Source of the DNA: Cotesia glomerata
Lineage: Eukaryota; Arthropoda; Insecta; Hymenoptera; Braconidae
Assembly (NCBI RefSeq): GCF_020080835.1
Contig: NC_058161.1
Coordinates: 13,945,103-14,009,102, forward strand
Length of the DNA: 64,000 bases
Direction of reading: 5' to 3'
The notes beneath the pieces were generated by a model. That model was given only the letters and a program-made list of their open reading frames with translations, was not told the DNA's origin and ran no database searches. The position numbers and the translations under genes were made by a program. Positions 21,775-34,200 of this stretch are shown here, piece after piece; the stretch's first letter is position 1, and each line of letters opens with the position of its first letter.

Positions 21775-22610
21775 GGCAATCTAAGGATATCTTCAATTCT
21801 TATACCTGGCCCAACTTACCCTTCCAGGCTCGCAAGGTCTATACTTGCACTGTTCCTATTTCTGCAAGCTAAGAACTAGGTTTTATTGAAATTGGCAGAA
21901 AATTCGAGTAGTTTTTCTTGAAAAAAATCGCAAAAAATGCAAAATTACGGAAATCAAATTTGGACGATTTTTGGAAATTTTGAATTTTTTTGATTGTTTA
22001 TCCATCAGGGGGTTTAACAATCAGCCCTGCATAAAAATAATTCACTGTGCGAAAGAATTAGACCGGTAGAATATCAAATTAGCCGGGTTTTGATAGCCTA
22101 AGGATACCTTTAGGGTGTTTAACGTGTCTAACTTACCCTTTTAAGGTTCGCACGGTCAAAATTACCTCTTATCGCAATTTTGCATGTAGAAATCTTGGTT
22201 TTTTCTTAATTTAAAGCAAAACGGCAAATTTTTTCTCAGAAAAAATCGCAAAAAATGCAAAATCACGTAATTCGAATTTGGACGATTTTTGGAAATTTTG
22301 AATTTTTTTGATTGCTTATCCATCAGGGGGCTTAAAAATCAGCCCTGCATAAAAATAATTCACTAAGCAAATGAATGGTACTGATAGAAATTAAACTTAT
22401 CCCGGTTTCAATAGCCTAAGGATATCTTTTATATGTTTATCGTGTCCAACTTACCCTTCTAAGGTTTGGAAGGTCAAAATTCGCACTTATCTTAAATCTT
22501 TACGTGGGAAACTATGTTCTCTGTTGCTTCAAAGCGAATCGACACACTTTTTCCCGTAATAAATCCCAAAAAACATGAAATCACAATCTTCGAATTGAAA
22601 GGTACTTGGG
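21775..22610 (+). repeat. ~315-bp repeat array, about 2.5 units
   Basis: Opens with the GGCCCAACTTACCCTTCCAG / CTCGCAAGGTC variant, which mirrors the far end of the inverted array near 11.95 kb, followed by standard units near 22070 and 22390. Confidence 0.85.
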
Positions 22611-23340
22611 GATTTCTTAGTTATTCTCAGTGTTTATGCTTAATATGGATTTATATGCATACTCATAAGCATATCCACACGCTGTAGCCTCTACAGAGGT
22701 ACCGCTTACATATATATATTATATACATATATATGTAAGATATAATTCCCAGTTGCGTATAACCCTCTCGCTTTTCCCGTTATATTTCTCGTATAACCGC
22801 GCCCGTAAAACCTAACACTAAGTAGCCGAGTATCTCTCAGCAAGTGCACTCTTATCAGGATCAAATCACCTAAATATCACTTGATATGTATACGTATAAA
22901 TATATAAATAAACAATAATGTCAACGTTTAGATTAATTGACGGGCTTAAGAAAGGGATTTGTTACGGTTATTTTAATCCTTGGTATAACTACTATTGAAT
23001 TAACACAATAACAGACGAGTTACCATTGTCATGAATTTAACACAGTTGTCTAAATCCCTTCACGGTTATATTAACACCGGATAATACGATAAATAATAAT
23101 AATAATAATAATAATAATAAGATTAACGCGCTAACAACGCGGTGACTGTTAAGAGATATCTAGATCAGTTAAGATATCACTTGATGATTAATACATCAAC
23201 AGAGCTCTACAAAGCGAGCTAAGCTAAACCGTTTTTAATTAAACGGAATCGGTGGTATTAGGTCAGACGATTCGATTCGATTCCCAAGCAAGCTCGTCGA
23301 AATCTCAGGCAATCTTCAATTATCATTTTCATACCATTGC
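22611..23340. other. Intronic or intergenic DNA with an AAT microsatellite
   Basis: Contains a (TAA)n run at about 23090-23120 and an alternating TATATA palindrome at about 22700-22750. A complex patch at 22745-22860 has no recognisable product. Confidence 0.4.
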
Positions 23341-23344
23341 GAAT

Positions 23345-24150
23345 TATTATTGGCCCAACTTACCCCCCAGGGGATTTGGTAATCAAAATAGCCCCAGTAT
23401 ATCATATAACATGCATAAAACTAGCTTTAAAGAAAAACGATGCACTTTTTTTAAGAAAAAAACGCAAAAAATGCAAAATCACGGAAAACAGATTTGGACG
23501 ATTTTTGGAAATTTTGGAATTTTTGGATTGTTTATCCATCAGTAGGCTTAGAAATCAGCCCTGCATAAAAATAATTCGCTGTGCTAAAGAAATAGATCGG
23601 TGGAATATCAATTTAGCCGGGTTTTGATAGCCTAAGGATACCTTTAAGGTGTTTAACCTGTCCAACTTACCCTTTTAAGGTTCACACGGTCAAAATTTCC
23701 TCTTATCACAAATCTTCGAGTAGAAAACTCGGTTTTCTCTTAATTTAAAGCAAAACGATCGACTTTTTCTCCGAAAAAATTGCAAAAAATGCAAAATCAC
23801 GTAATTTGAATTTGGACTTTTGAATTTTGGAAATTTTGAATTTTTTTTTATTGTTTATCCATCAGGGGACTTAGAAATCAGCCTTGCATAAAAATAATTC
23901 ACTACGCGAACGAATTATACCGGTAGAATATTAAATTATCTGAGTTTTGATAACTTAAGGATACCTTTTGCGTGTTTATCGTGTCCAACTTGCCTCGAAA
24001 TGACTTTTTGGCCAAAGTAGTGCTTGTAAATCGTTTATTCCGTGAAAAACAAAATTCCCTTAGACTGCAAAACAAATCGGCCGATTTTTCCCCCGAAAAA
24101 ATCCTAAAAAACACAAAATCACAATTAACGAATTGATAAAATTCATTGAT
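23345..24150 (+). repeat. ~315-bp repeat array abutting the Stubble coding exon
   Basis: Begins with a variant (GGCCCAACTTACCCCCCAGG), continues with one standard unit, and ends with the CAACTTGCCTCGAAATGACT variant at about 23990. The array stops only about 10 bp before the splice acceptor of the first coding exon of the protease, so part of that acceptor's polypyrimidine and branch region is repeat-derived. Confidence 0.85.
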
Positions 24151-24170
24151 AACCATTTTTAGGAACCAGG

Positions 24171-27009
24171 ATGCGGTGGATAGGTTACGTGGCCACGATT
24201 CTCTGGTGGTCGAGCGTCGTTACCTGTCTAAGCACCTTGAACCGAGGTCACAGCTACAAAATAACTCCAAAGCCGTGTTTAGTGGCTGGAAAAATTCAGG
24301 GGACCTGTATGTTTGTATGGGAGTGCATAAAGTCTCAGGGTACTCACCTGGGGGTCTGCGTCGACACCTTCATGTTCGGGAGCTGCTGTGTCCATAACAA
24401 CCAAACAAACCCTTCTTCCACCACTCCATCTTCAACTTCAACTTCAGCCTTGACAATTACCACCAGACGGCCTAGTAACAGGCCAAAAAGGCCCTCGGAG
24501 TTCCAGTTCCCCGCGAGGCTTCCCGATGACGGCAAGAACCAGATGGTCGAGGAAGACCCAACGAGGCAGCCGTTTTCCCAGACTAGCCAACCGGATCCGG
24601 ATCCAGAAGAGAATCTTATTAATGTGAGTACAAACTTTCTAGTCATTGAACTTTTGATTAATTTGTCTTTTTTATTTATTTAGGAGAGAGATCAGATTAC
24701 TTCCGCTTCTGGGGACTCTATTCGCACTGAAAAGCCTTGGACCAACCCTACCTTCCCTAAAACTGGGAGTTTTGGGTATGATAGGCCTAATTTTGTCTCC
24801 AAACCGGAAGCTAAGCCAGTCAAAATTTGGACGACGACTCCTAGGTAAGATTTCTTTAATTTTCACCTTATTTATTGGTCCTAAAAATAAAAATTCTATA
24901 CAGAAATTGTAGGAAATTTAATTCCCTACAACTTTTGTTTGAAACTTTTTTTTGTTGGACCAATAATAAAGCCAGAATTTAAATTTTAAAAATAACCTAC
25001 TGGTTGAAGAAAGATTTGACCTTGAAATTTCGAATTGAAATTCTGGCGAAAATATCAAAAATACGGAAAAATTATAAGAGACATTTTTTGTAGGAAATTT
25101 TATTTCCTATATTTTTTGTTTAAAAGGTTTTTTAGTAGGACCAATATTTTTCCCAGAAATTAATTTTAAAATAAGTACTAATTATTTTCAGCACGGAAAC
25201 AGTCCATTGGACAATAACAACAGAGCCAGCGTTTATAACAAAAAATAAACCAACAAGCCGGCCATCAATATGGTCATCATCATGGACGACAACGGGGCAT
25301 CGACCTTGGCCGAGTGACAGCGACCGGGTTGCTGATGATGAAGACCAAAATCTTCCCTTGACGGATCCGCCGCCCACATATGTAAGACACATAACTTTTT
25401 TACCTTACTTTCCAATAAACTAGTTAGAAAATAAACGCTTTCTCAAGATAACTAATCCGTTTTCTCCTTCCTATTTAGCACAAGCCAATGTCGCATCCGC
25501 CATCATCATCATCATCATCGATATCTTCTTCCCAGAGCCATTACATCACAACAGCGGACAAACCGACCCGCAGAAAAACCCCTCCTCCCAGAATAGCGAC
25601 TACTTTGACTTCCACGCTGCCTTCCTCGACCACAGCGCCATCTACCACTTCAACTTCTTCAACTTCAACTCCGCCTTCTACGACCAGGAAGTACCAGGGC
25701 TCAGTTCCGACAGTTTCCGCTGCGGAAAGCCGGCACGGCCAGTGTGGCGTGCCTCCTCTTTTTCCCCGCCCCGAGACTCGGATTGTCGGTGGCAAGGATG
25801 CACATTTTGGGAGGTGGCCTTGGCAGGTCAGTGTCAGGAGGACCTCGTTTTTCGGGTTTTCGAGCACTCATCGCTGCGGGGGCGCTGTTTTGAACGAAAA
25901 CTGGATCGCTACTGCTGGACACTGTGTTGACGAGTGAGTCTTTTTGGGGTTTTGTTACTCTAGCGACCTAGATCTTTTAATTCTGAAGAAAATGAGTACC
26001 CACACTTGATACTTAGTCAGGTTGATTGGTAATCAAAATCGCGTTAATAATTTGTTAAATGATCTATAGATCATTAATCAAATTCGACTGGCGGCTGATT
26101 GACTCGTGAGACGGGTCATTTTACTCGGGAGTTAGAGGAGATTAATAATTTATTGTTAGTTTAATTTTAAAAAATTATCTTGATCCATTAATCACTTCAT
26201 TAATCATTAATAAAAAAAAAAAGTTTTGCTTTTTTTAAAATTATTAGTACAGCGACCTAGATTTTTAAATCCTGATTAAAATTAGTACCTACAACCCTTA
26301 TTGATTAATATTTGTTCCTACCAAAAAGAACATTACTAATTTCCCAAATGATCTATAGATCATTAACCAATATGGCGCTGTAATCGACCCGTAGCCAAAC
26401 TATATCATGCGTATACTCATTTTAAAGCTCTTGAACACCGCTTTTCAAATTTCTCTATTCCAAGTCTCTAAAAAATTTCTATTGACAAATATTTAACATT
26501 CTAGCCTGCTGACCTCACAAATCAGGATCCGCGTGGGCGACTACGACTTCTCGAGCGTCCAGGAGCGACTTCCTTACGTTGAACGCGGAATCGCCAAGAA
26601 GGTAGTGCATCCGAAGTACAACTTTTTCACATACGAGTACGATTTGGCGCTAGTGAGGCTAGAGACCTCATTAGTCTTCGCTCCTCATATATCTCCGATA
26701 TGTCTTCCGGCGACTGACGACCTTTTGGTGGGAGAAAACGCAACCGTTACCGGCTGGGGGCGTCTTTCTGAAGGAGGTACTCTACCATCGGTATTGCAGG
26801 AAGTCTCAGTACCGATTGTCAGTAATGATAAGTGCAAGAGCATGTTTTTAAGGGCTGGGAGGCATGAATTTATTCCGGATATTTTTCTTTGCGCTGGATA
26901 TGAAAATGGCGGACAAGATTCTTGCCAGGTAAGACAAAATTTTTTTTTTGTTTGAGACAATTTTTTTTTTGTTTTGAGAAACAATTTTTTTTTTTTAATT
27001 TATATTTTT

Positions 27010-27104
<95 letters not shown>

Positions 27105-27338
27105 ATATAGTCATGTGGGTACTTAAATTAAAGCTAATAAAATTTTGAACACAAAAATAATAAAAAAAATTTTTTTCAGGGTGATTCTGGGGGACCACTC
27201 CAAGTCCGAGGTAAAGACGGCCGATATTTCCTGGCCGGAATAATATCCTGGGGAATCGGCTGCGCCGAAGCAAATCTCCCGGGTGTTTGCACTAGAATAT
27301 CAAAGTTCGTCCCTTGGATACTTAAAAATGTCACATAA
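24171..27338 (+). CDS. Sb: Stubble-type trypsin-like serine protease
   Basis: Coding exons are 24171-24623, 24684-24844, 25192-25381, 25479-25933, 26505-26928 and 27180-27338; phases agree and give 613 aa. The N-terminus has a hydrophobic segment (about residues 5-20: signal or type II anchor), then a Cys-rich knot (about 50-75) with GTCMFVWECIKSQGTHLGVC, typical of Stubble. A long Ser/Thr/Pro stalk follows to about 350. The activation site is Arg369-Ile370 (RIVGG). The trypsin triad is His416 (TAGHC), Asp466 (EYDLAL) and Ser564 (GDSGGP), with Asp558 six residues before the Ser, which predicts cleavage after Arg/Lys. The catalytic domain is very close to Drosophila Stubble, a membrane protease needed for epithelial and appendage shape change and for bristles. 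The ATG lies 8 bp after a splice acceptor, so a 5' UTR exon lies upstream. It converges on the serpin gene. Confidence 0.93.
25955..26375. repeat. Duplicated ~120-bp segment in a Stubble intron
   Basis: AGCGACCTAGATCTTTTAAT at about 25963 and AGCGACCTAGATTTTTAAAT at about 26252 start two similar segments. Both end near TGATCTATAGATCATTAA, a palindrome at about 26060 and about 26350. They fill the intron between the His and Asp exons. Confidence 0.6.
26938..27100. repeat. Poly-T tracts in the last Stubble intron
   Basis: Near-pure T runs, the longest about 60 bases, lie between the donor at 26929 and the acceptor at 27179. The length is likely to vary and to be error-prone in assembly. A Lys-rich open frame on the minus strand is an artefact of this tract. 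Confidence 0.9.
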
Positions 27339-27510
27339 AAATAATTATTTAATTTAATTAATTTAACAGGATAAGGTTTATTTATAAATTTAATAAATAT
27401 AAATACTCTAGGATATTTATAATTTAAATAATCTTTAATTTTATTTTGTATAACGTTGTACACTTATCAATAATATATACCAAAACAATATTAGAACAAA
27501 TTTTAATTGA

Positions 27511-30500
27511 TTATATAATCCGCGAGTTAAGCGGGTCGTTAATGCGCCCGGCAATCAAAGACACCGAGGTCTCGGTGTCGATTATGAAAAATACAAACGG
27601 ACGATTTGCGATGAAAGGAATTGGCTCAGTCCGAGGATTTCCTGAAATTAATTATTTGTTTTATTTTTTTTAGTTAAGACGAAATGAAGAATTTCTAGGG
27701 TGGAGGAAAGAGGTTGGCATTTTTATTAAATTACTATGATAGAACTGGAATTTTTATTACTGAAGAAATATGTGTGGGATTGTTTTGGTTAAAATATTTT
27801 ATATGATATGTCATCTAATGGCGTTGTTTTAAATTTAATGAAAAATTTTTTTTTCTATCAAAAAAAATTTTTTTCTGGAGAAAATTTTGAAAAGAAATTT
27901 TAAAAAACACTTTTTTTGTAAGAAGTTTTGGATAAACTTTTTTTTTATAAATTTTGGAAAAGTTCTGGAAATTAAAAAAAAAAATTTTTTCCATGAATTT
28001 TGGAAAAATTCTGGCAATTTGGACATTTTGGTTAAAGTTTTTTCTTAATGAATTTTGGAAAAATTTTGGAAATTTTGGAAAAACTCTTTTCTACAAATTT
28101 TGGAAAATTCTAGAAATCTGGAAAAATTCTAGAAATTTGGATATTTTGGAAAAACTATTTCCTCCATGATTTTTTGAAATTTTGGAAAAAATAATTTTTT
28201 TCCAAATTTTGAATAGTTTCATTTTTGGAAAAAATTAAAAAAAAATTTTTTTTTAAGAAAATTTGAAGTTTTTTTGAAAAAAAATTCAACTTGTAACCTT
28301 CAAAACATCAACTTACCCTTCTGAGTATCATTAGCGCCATCTGGTTCAAAGTTCCTAATGTTAACCCCAATACTCTGATGAACATCCCTGGCATAAACTC
28401 CCAAATCCGGAGTCATTATACTCAAATCAGCTGCCCTGGGTTCAAAAGCGTCAACAATGCCCAATTTCTGAAGCCATCCTGTCAAAGTTACAAATCCTTT
28501 CAACATAAACGACGGAATAGCGGCCTTGATCCAACATGGCGTCAAGGCTTGCCTAAGCTTCCTCAATTTGACCCTAGAGGCCCTCAGAGTCTTCACCAGA
28601 GTCTCTACATCCGAATCAGGGAGTAGAATTACTACTGTATACCTCGGGTCCTGAAATATAAATGAACTTCACTCTTCCCTCACTCTAACTATTAACTCCC
28701 CACTCCTCTTTTTCATTTTCTTGCTCAAAAAAACTTACATCAAGTGGAAATTCCACGGCAGCTGTTCCTAAAGTTGGAAAGTAACAAAATGGAAGCACTG
28801 TTGTGTACATTATTGTTGATAGTGAAGTTTCATCGACTCCGTCGGTAAAGAAGTTTAGCTCCGAAGGTCTAAAGGCGGAGGTGTCAGTATCTAATGATAT
28901 TCCGTCGGGGTCTAAAGATGGCTGCCAGGGAGTAATAGGTAACCAGTTTTGGTAATCTGGGTTTGTTCTTCGGTGTCTTATTGGTTGGAAAGGTGGTAAA
29001 GTAGATTGAAGTGGGGGTAGAGAAAATTTATCTGATTTAGAAGGTCCAGCTGTTGACAAAGAAGATTAGAATCATGATAAAAATACATTGATAAGTAGAT
29101 TAAGAAAATTGATATGCCGGTAAGAAAGATTAGTGTATTAATAATAGAGATAGTGTGTTGATAAAGAAGATTATAATGCTGATAAAATAGATTAGAGTGA
29201 AGATAAGAAATATTATTGATGTTAAAGATTGATTTTATAATAAGAAAGATTGTAGTGTTGGTTAAGAAGACTTATATGCTAGTAGAAAAAATTTATCTGC
29301 CGATAAGGAAGATTGGTGTTGCAATTACGAGGATTAGCGTGTTGGTGAGGAAGTTTATAATATTAATGAAATAAATTAGAGTGAAATTAAGGAATATTAT
29401 TGACAATAAAGATTGGTGTGATGATAAAGAAGATTATAGGGTCGATAAAGGAGGCTTATAGAAAGATTAGTAAGAAAGAAATAGTGAGAAAGATTAGTGT
29501 CTTAATTATGAAGATTAGTGCGTTGACAAAGAAGATTATAATGTTGGTAAAGGAGGTAAGTAACTTCACAATAATAATAACTTCGTTGATAAAGTAGATA
29601 TCAATCTTGATAAATTATATGATAAGGAATATTGTTGATAATAAATATTAGTGTGATGGTAAGATAGATTGTAATGTCAAGAACGAAGATTTATGTGCTA
29701 CCAAAGAAGATTGTCGGTAAGAAAGATTAGTGTCTTGATAATAAAGATTGTGGTGATGACTAGATAGATTGAAGTGTCGATAAAGAAAATTTATGGGTTA
29801 CTAAAAAAGATTGTTTTGCTGGTAAGAAAGATTAGTGTCTTAATTATGAAGATTAGTGTGTTGATAAGAAAGATTACAATTATAATAAAATTGATCTAGT
29901 GTGCAAAGAAGTAACATTGTTGATAATAAAGATTAATATGATAATAAGATAGATTATAGTGTCAATAAAGAAGACTTATGTACCGATGAATAAGATTGAT
30001 AGGTCGATAAAGAAGATTTACCTGTTGTTAACAATTCATCACCTTCTGTCGACAATTTCCCTAGATCTGCCGATAAAGTAGTAACTTCTACCCCCAACCC
30101 CTCACTATCTTCCACACTTCTGCGTTTTCTCCCTCCCACCGTCTGATTCTGAGATTCTATCGACGCTACAGTCGGTTCCATCATAACCAAGCTTGCATTC
30201 TCACTTTCCATCATCACAGTCGTCACCTCTGCTTCCATCCTCACTTCTACAGTCGGTATAGAAGTTTGCTCCGTCGGTAACATCGTTGCATTTTCCACTA
30301 AACCAGTCAAATTACCTCCTGGACCAGTCTGAGCGTTTAAAACTTCTATTTCTGGGCTAAATGTCGTACTAGTCGTCGTAACTGGTGCGTCTGTTGAATT
30401 TACAGCTTCTGTAGTAGTATTAGGCAACGTTGGATTGACTTCAAAGCCATAGAACTTCAGAAGGTCTTCATAATCTTGTCTTAGAGTGACGTCATCGCGG

Positions 30501-30930
30501 TTTAGCGTCAGTCCACCGAGAAATGCGTTCGCATTTAAGTAACTCTGTAATAAAATCAATAAGATGGTGGCTTAAATCAAAGAGAGGGGGAAGAACTTAC
30601 CCGAAGTCGGCGATGGATGTCTCTGAGGCCGATTCTAGTGACCTGTTTGTCCTGCGGAAGGTGCAACACTTGCGCTATCTGGCGTCTAGTAGCTCCAGCT
30701 GAGGCCTCATAGAGGGCAGCAAGGACGAATGCCAATCCAGTGGGGGAAAATGCGACGTTGCCGTGGGGATGGGGGGAGTAGCAGCTTAAAATCTTGACAC
30801 CCAGGTCGTTGATGACGTCAGTCATCAAATTTACGGGGGTTTCTTCAATTGGGAAGGAGTGAGGGTAAGATTCACTGGTTAAGGTTCCAATTAGTAGAAT
30901 TAGGACCACGGAACCTAATTTTAAGTTCAT
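27511..30930 (-). CDS. Secreted serpin-like protein with Ser/Thr-rich insert
   Basis: Coding exons (minus) are 30930-30601, 30544-30022, 29049-28739, 28650-28317 and 27641-27511; phases agree and give 542 aa. Residues 1-20 form a signal peptide (LGSVVLILLIGTLTSES). Serpin landmarks are NVAFSPTGLAFVLAALYEAS (helix B), YLNANAFLGGLTL, YTVVILLPD and, at the C-terminus, PIPFIANRPFVFFIIDTET with LIAGRINDP. Between about 145 and 320 lies a Thr/Glu/Asn-rich insert with at least six Asn-x-Ser/Thr sites and a tetrabasic RKRR at 249-252. The region before PIPF lacks the short Ala/Thr-rich hinge of inhibitory serpins (FEPDGANDTQKGNPRTEP instead), so it may be non-inhibitory. Serpins of this kind regulate secreted proteases; here the neighbour is a Stubble protease. 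Length is above the usual ~400 aa because of the insert. The exact orthologue (a Spn77Ba-like label is possible) is unsure. Confidence 0.85.
27645..28310. repeat. Degenerate TTTTGGAAAAA repeats in the last serpin intron
   Basis: The intron between the last two serpin exons is a degenerate tandem of TTTTGGAAAAATTCTGG-like phrases (about 27840-28260). No other feature is present; open frames here are low-complexity Lys/Phe. Confidence 0.7.
29060..30015. repeat. GATTAGTGTNTTGATAA minisatellite in a serpin intron
   Basis: The serpin intron 29050-30021 is filled with degenerate units around AAGAAAGATTAGTGT, AAAGAAGATTATAATG and GTTGATAATAAAGATTA, period roughly 30-35 bp. No coding signal. Confidence 0.8.
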
Positions 30931-31211
30931 TTTGGCGCTAAGGTGTTAAAGTTTAAACTTAAGAATAAAAAACAGTGTTAGATCTTCGGAATCTCACAAC
31001 AGACTGAATTGTAAATACTTAATTTAAGAAATAAGAGAAGGGTATGTTGCCTTGTGAGAAAAATCACTTATATAATAATAATAAATATAATTCTTTATTT
31101 GTTTGTTAATTCACACGGTTGAGATACTCCGTCTGTTTAAAATAAATAATTAAATTTTTATATACTAAAGATTGTTTGTTAAGTAATCAGCAATTACTAT
31201 CTCTTGAGTGA

Positions 31212-34200
31212 TCATTCAAGAAAAGGACGGATTAAGTTACGCTCTTTGTTTAACTTTCGGTGTTGTTGGTAGAACTCTGAGAGCAAGGCTATACTGCCTG
31301 TTAAATAGCCTGTGAAATTGATTCTTAGAATTAAGATCTAGTTGGAGGTATTGGGAGGAATTGGAAGGAACTTACCGATAAATAGTACGAAAAATATTCC
31401 TTGCATGTCGTAAAAGTCTACTTGGTGGTTTGAGGTTTCTTGGTTTTCCATTTTGTCATCGGAACACTCGTCGCTGGGGTTGGGGAGCCAGTCTTCGAGC
31501 CATTTGTTTATTAAGCCTGATTCTTGCATTCTTTGTAGCCTGGAACAGTAATAGGAACTCTAGGAACCATAATAGGAACTCTAGGAACTTAAGAAACTGA
31601 AATAAAACACTAGGAACTGTAAAAAGACGTTTAGGACCTAAGGGATCGAAATAAGAACATGAGGAACTATGAGAAGAACCATAGGAACTTTAGTTACTAT
31701 AAAAGGAACACTAGAAACCATAATAAAGATGATAAGGACTAGGGGGACCATAATAAAAACAATAGGAACTCCAAAAACTAAAAAAAGGAACTTTTGGGGG
31801 TATTAATAAAAACAATGAGAACTTTAGGAACCATAATAAGAACAATAGAAACTTGAGGAACTATAATGAAAACCATAGGAACTCTAGGAACTATAATAAG
31901 AGCTGTAAGAACTTTAGGGATCTAAATTATAACATCAGGAACTATTAGGGGATCCGTGGGAACTCTAGGAACAAAGAAAAAAAACACTAGGAACCAAATA
32001 AGCGTATATAACAAGTCTCAAAACCATAATAAGAACAATAGGAACTTTAGGAACCACAAAAGAACTTTAAGGGTCATAATCAAAACCATAGGAATTCTGG
32101 GGGCCTAAATAAGAACAATAGGAACTTTAGGAACCACAAAAGAACACTAGGAACCATAATGAGAACAATAAGAACTCTGAGGACCATCATAAGAATCATA
32201 AGAATTGAAAAAACCTTAGGGATCGAAATAATAGTATCAGGAACCACTAGGAGAACCATAGGAACTCCAGAAACAAAGAAAGGAACAGTAGGAACCATTA
32301 TAAGAATCAAAGAAATTAATAAATATAAGAACCATAATAAGAACAATAGGAACACCAGGAACTAAAAAAGGAACTTAAGGGGCCAGAGTAAAAATCAAAG
32401 GAACTCTAGGGGCCTCAATAAGAACAATAGGAACCACAAAGAAATACTAGGAACCATAATGAGAATAATAGGAACCAAAATAAGAACAATAGGAACTCTA
32501 GGGACGATATTAAGAGCTTTAAGGACTTTAGGGATCGAAATAAGAACATCAGTGACAATTACAAAAACCATAGGAAATCTAGAAATCAAGAACGGAATTC
32601 TAGGAACTATAGTCAGAACAATAAGAACTCTAGGAAACATAATAAGAACAATTGGAACATCAGGAACTAAAAAAGGAATTTCAGGGGCCATCATAAGAAC
32701 TCTAAGAATGTTAATAAGACCTGTAAGACCATAAAGATGAAAAAGGAAGATTAGGAACCATTCCAAGAACCACTGAAACGCCAGGAACCTTCATAGGAAC
32801 AACAGGAACCATAGTAAGAATAATAGGAACAACAGGAATTGAAAAAGAACTTTAAGGGCCATAATAAAAGCCATAGAAACTGTAGGAACCAAAAGAGAAA
32901 CATTTGGAACCATAATTAGAACAATAGGAACTCTATGAACCATAATAAGAACCATAAGGACTCTAATAAGACCTGTAGAAGCCATTAAGATAAGAAAAGA
33001 ACATCAGGAACCATTCTAAGAACCATTGGAACACCAGGAACCTTTATAGGAACAGCCAGAACGATATTAAGAACAATAGGAATCTTAGGAACCAGAAAAT
33101 AAGGATGAGGAACCATAATAAAGACCATAGGAACGCTAGGAACCATAAAAAGAACCAAAAGGTACTACTTCAAGGACACTTTGGAACACAATAGGAACAA
33201 AAGAAAACATAATAAGGATTCTAGGAACATTAGGAACAATTGGAACCATAACAAGACCCATAAAAATCCTAATAAAACTTACTGATGATCAATAATACCC
33301 AAATAAGGGCTCTTTCTAGGAACAGCAAGCGCAATGGGTTCCACGAGTTCCAGAACATTGGTTCCAATAGAAAAGAAGCAGGTTCCAAAGTTATTCTGCT
33401 GGTTTCTCTGTGAAATCCTGAGCGCAGTAGTCCAGTCAATCATCACGTGTCCCCTGCCCTTGACCTTGTCAACATTTTCATTGTAACTAGCCGTTTCATG
33501 AAAGCTAGCATGCCCATCAAACTCAGGAAGGAGCTGCTGAAAGTCGCTGATCTTCAGAAAATTCTCTAGCAGACTTCCAGCAGGAATGCTCCAGGTGAAC
33601 TCTTCCCTCCTAGCTAGCAGGTCATCAACAGTGTTGACAGCTGGATCCATCCTTGGGAAGGTCAAGAAAGCTACCAGAGTTCCTGAGTAAGTAGCTACGA
33701 TGATCATCACCACCAACCACCAGGTTCCGACAATCAGCCTGGCGCCATCTGTTGACGGAAGATGCATTCCACCTTGCTGGAGCAGGGCTCCGTAGATGTA
33801 CCAGATGCACCTAGATGGCGATCCTAGGCCCAGCATCTCCGTTGACTCTGGATTCCTCGTCTGCTCGTCGGCTTTGCGAGGACTCAGAGCGTGGACGAAG
33901 TACAGGGCTGGTCCCACCAGGACTATCGATGACGCAAGACACGCCCAGGCCTGGAACCAAGTCAGGAGATCAAAATCCACCTGGAAGAACTTCCTCATCA
34001 AGATCAAGCAACAAAAACTTACTTCGTTGGAAAACGGAGATGCGAACAGTAACGTCCTGGTCATTGTTTTCGGCCTTGGAGCAAGGATCCCGTAGCTCTG
34101 GCTGGTGATCACCCGAGTGAAGTTGATGTTCTTCTCGTTCACGTACATGCTGGTTGCGAAGGAACACGCCGCCATCATCACCTTGCCGGTTCTTACCAGG

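Noticed and set aside
24344..24646. 100-codon minus-strand frame opposite the Stubble stalk
   Set aside because: Shadow of the Ser/Thr-rich coding exon, which has a clear Cys-knot and correct splice phases on the plus strand.
26995..27273. Lys-rich minus-strand frame
   Set aside because: Translation of the poly-T intron tract joined to the antisense of the last protease exon.
29400..29597. 65-codon Ile/Lys frame
   Set aside because: Product of the GATTAGTGT minisatellite in the serpin intron.
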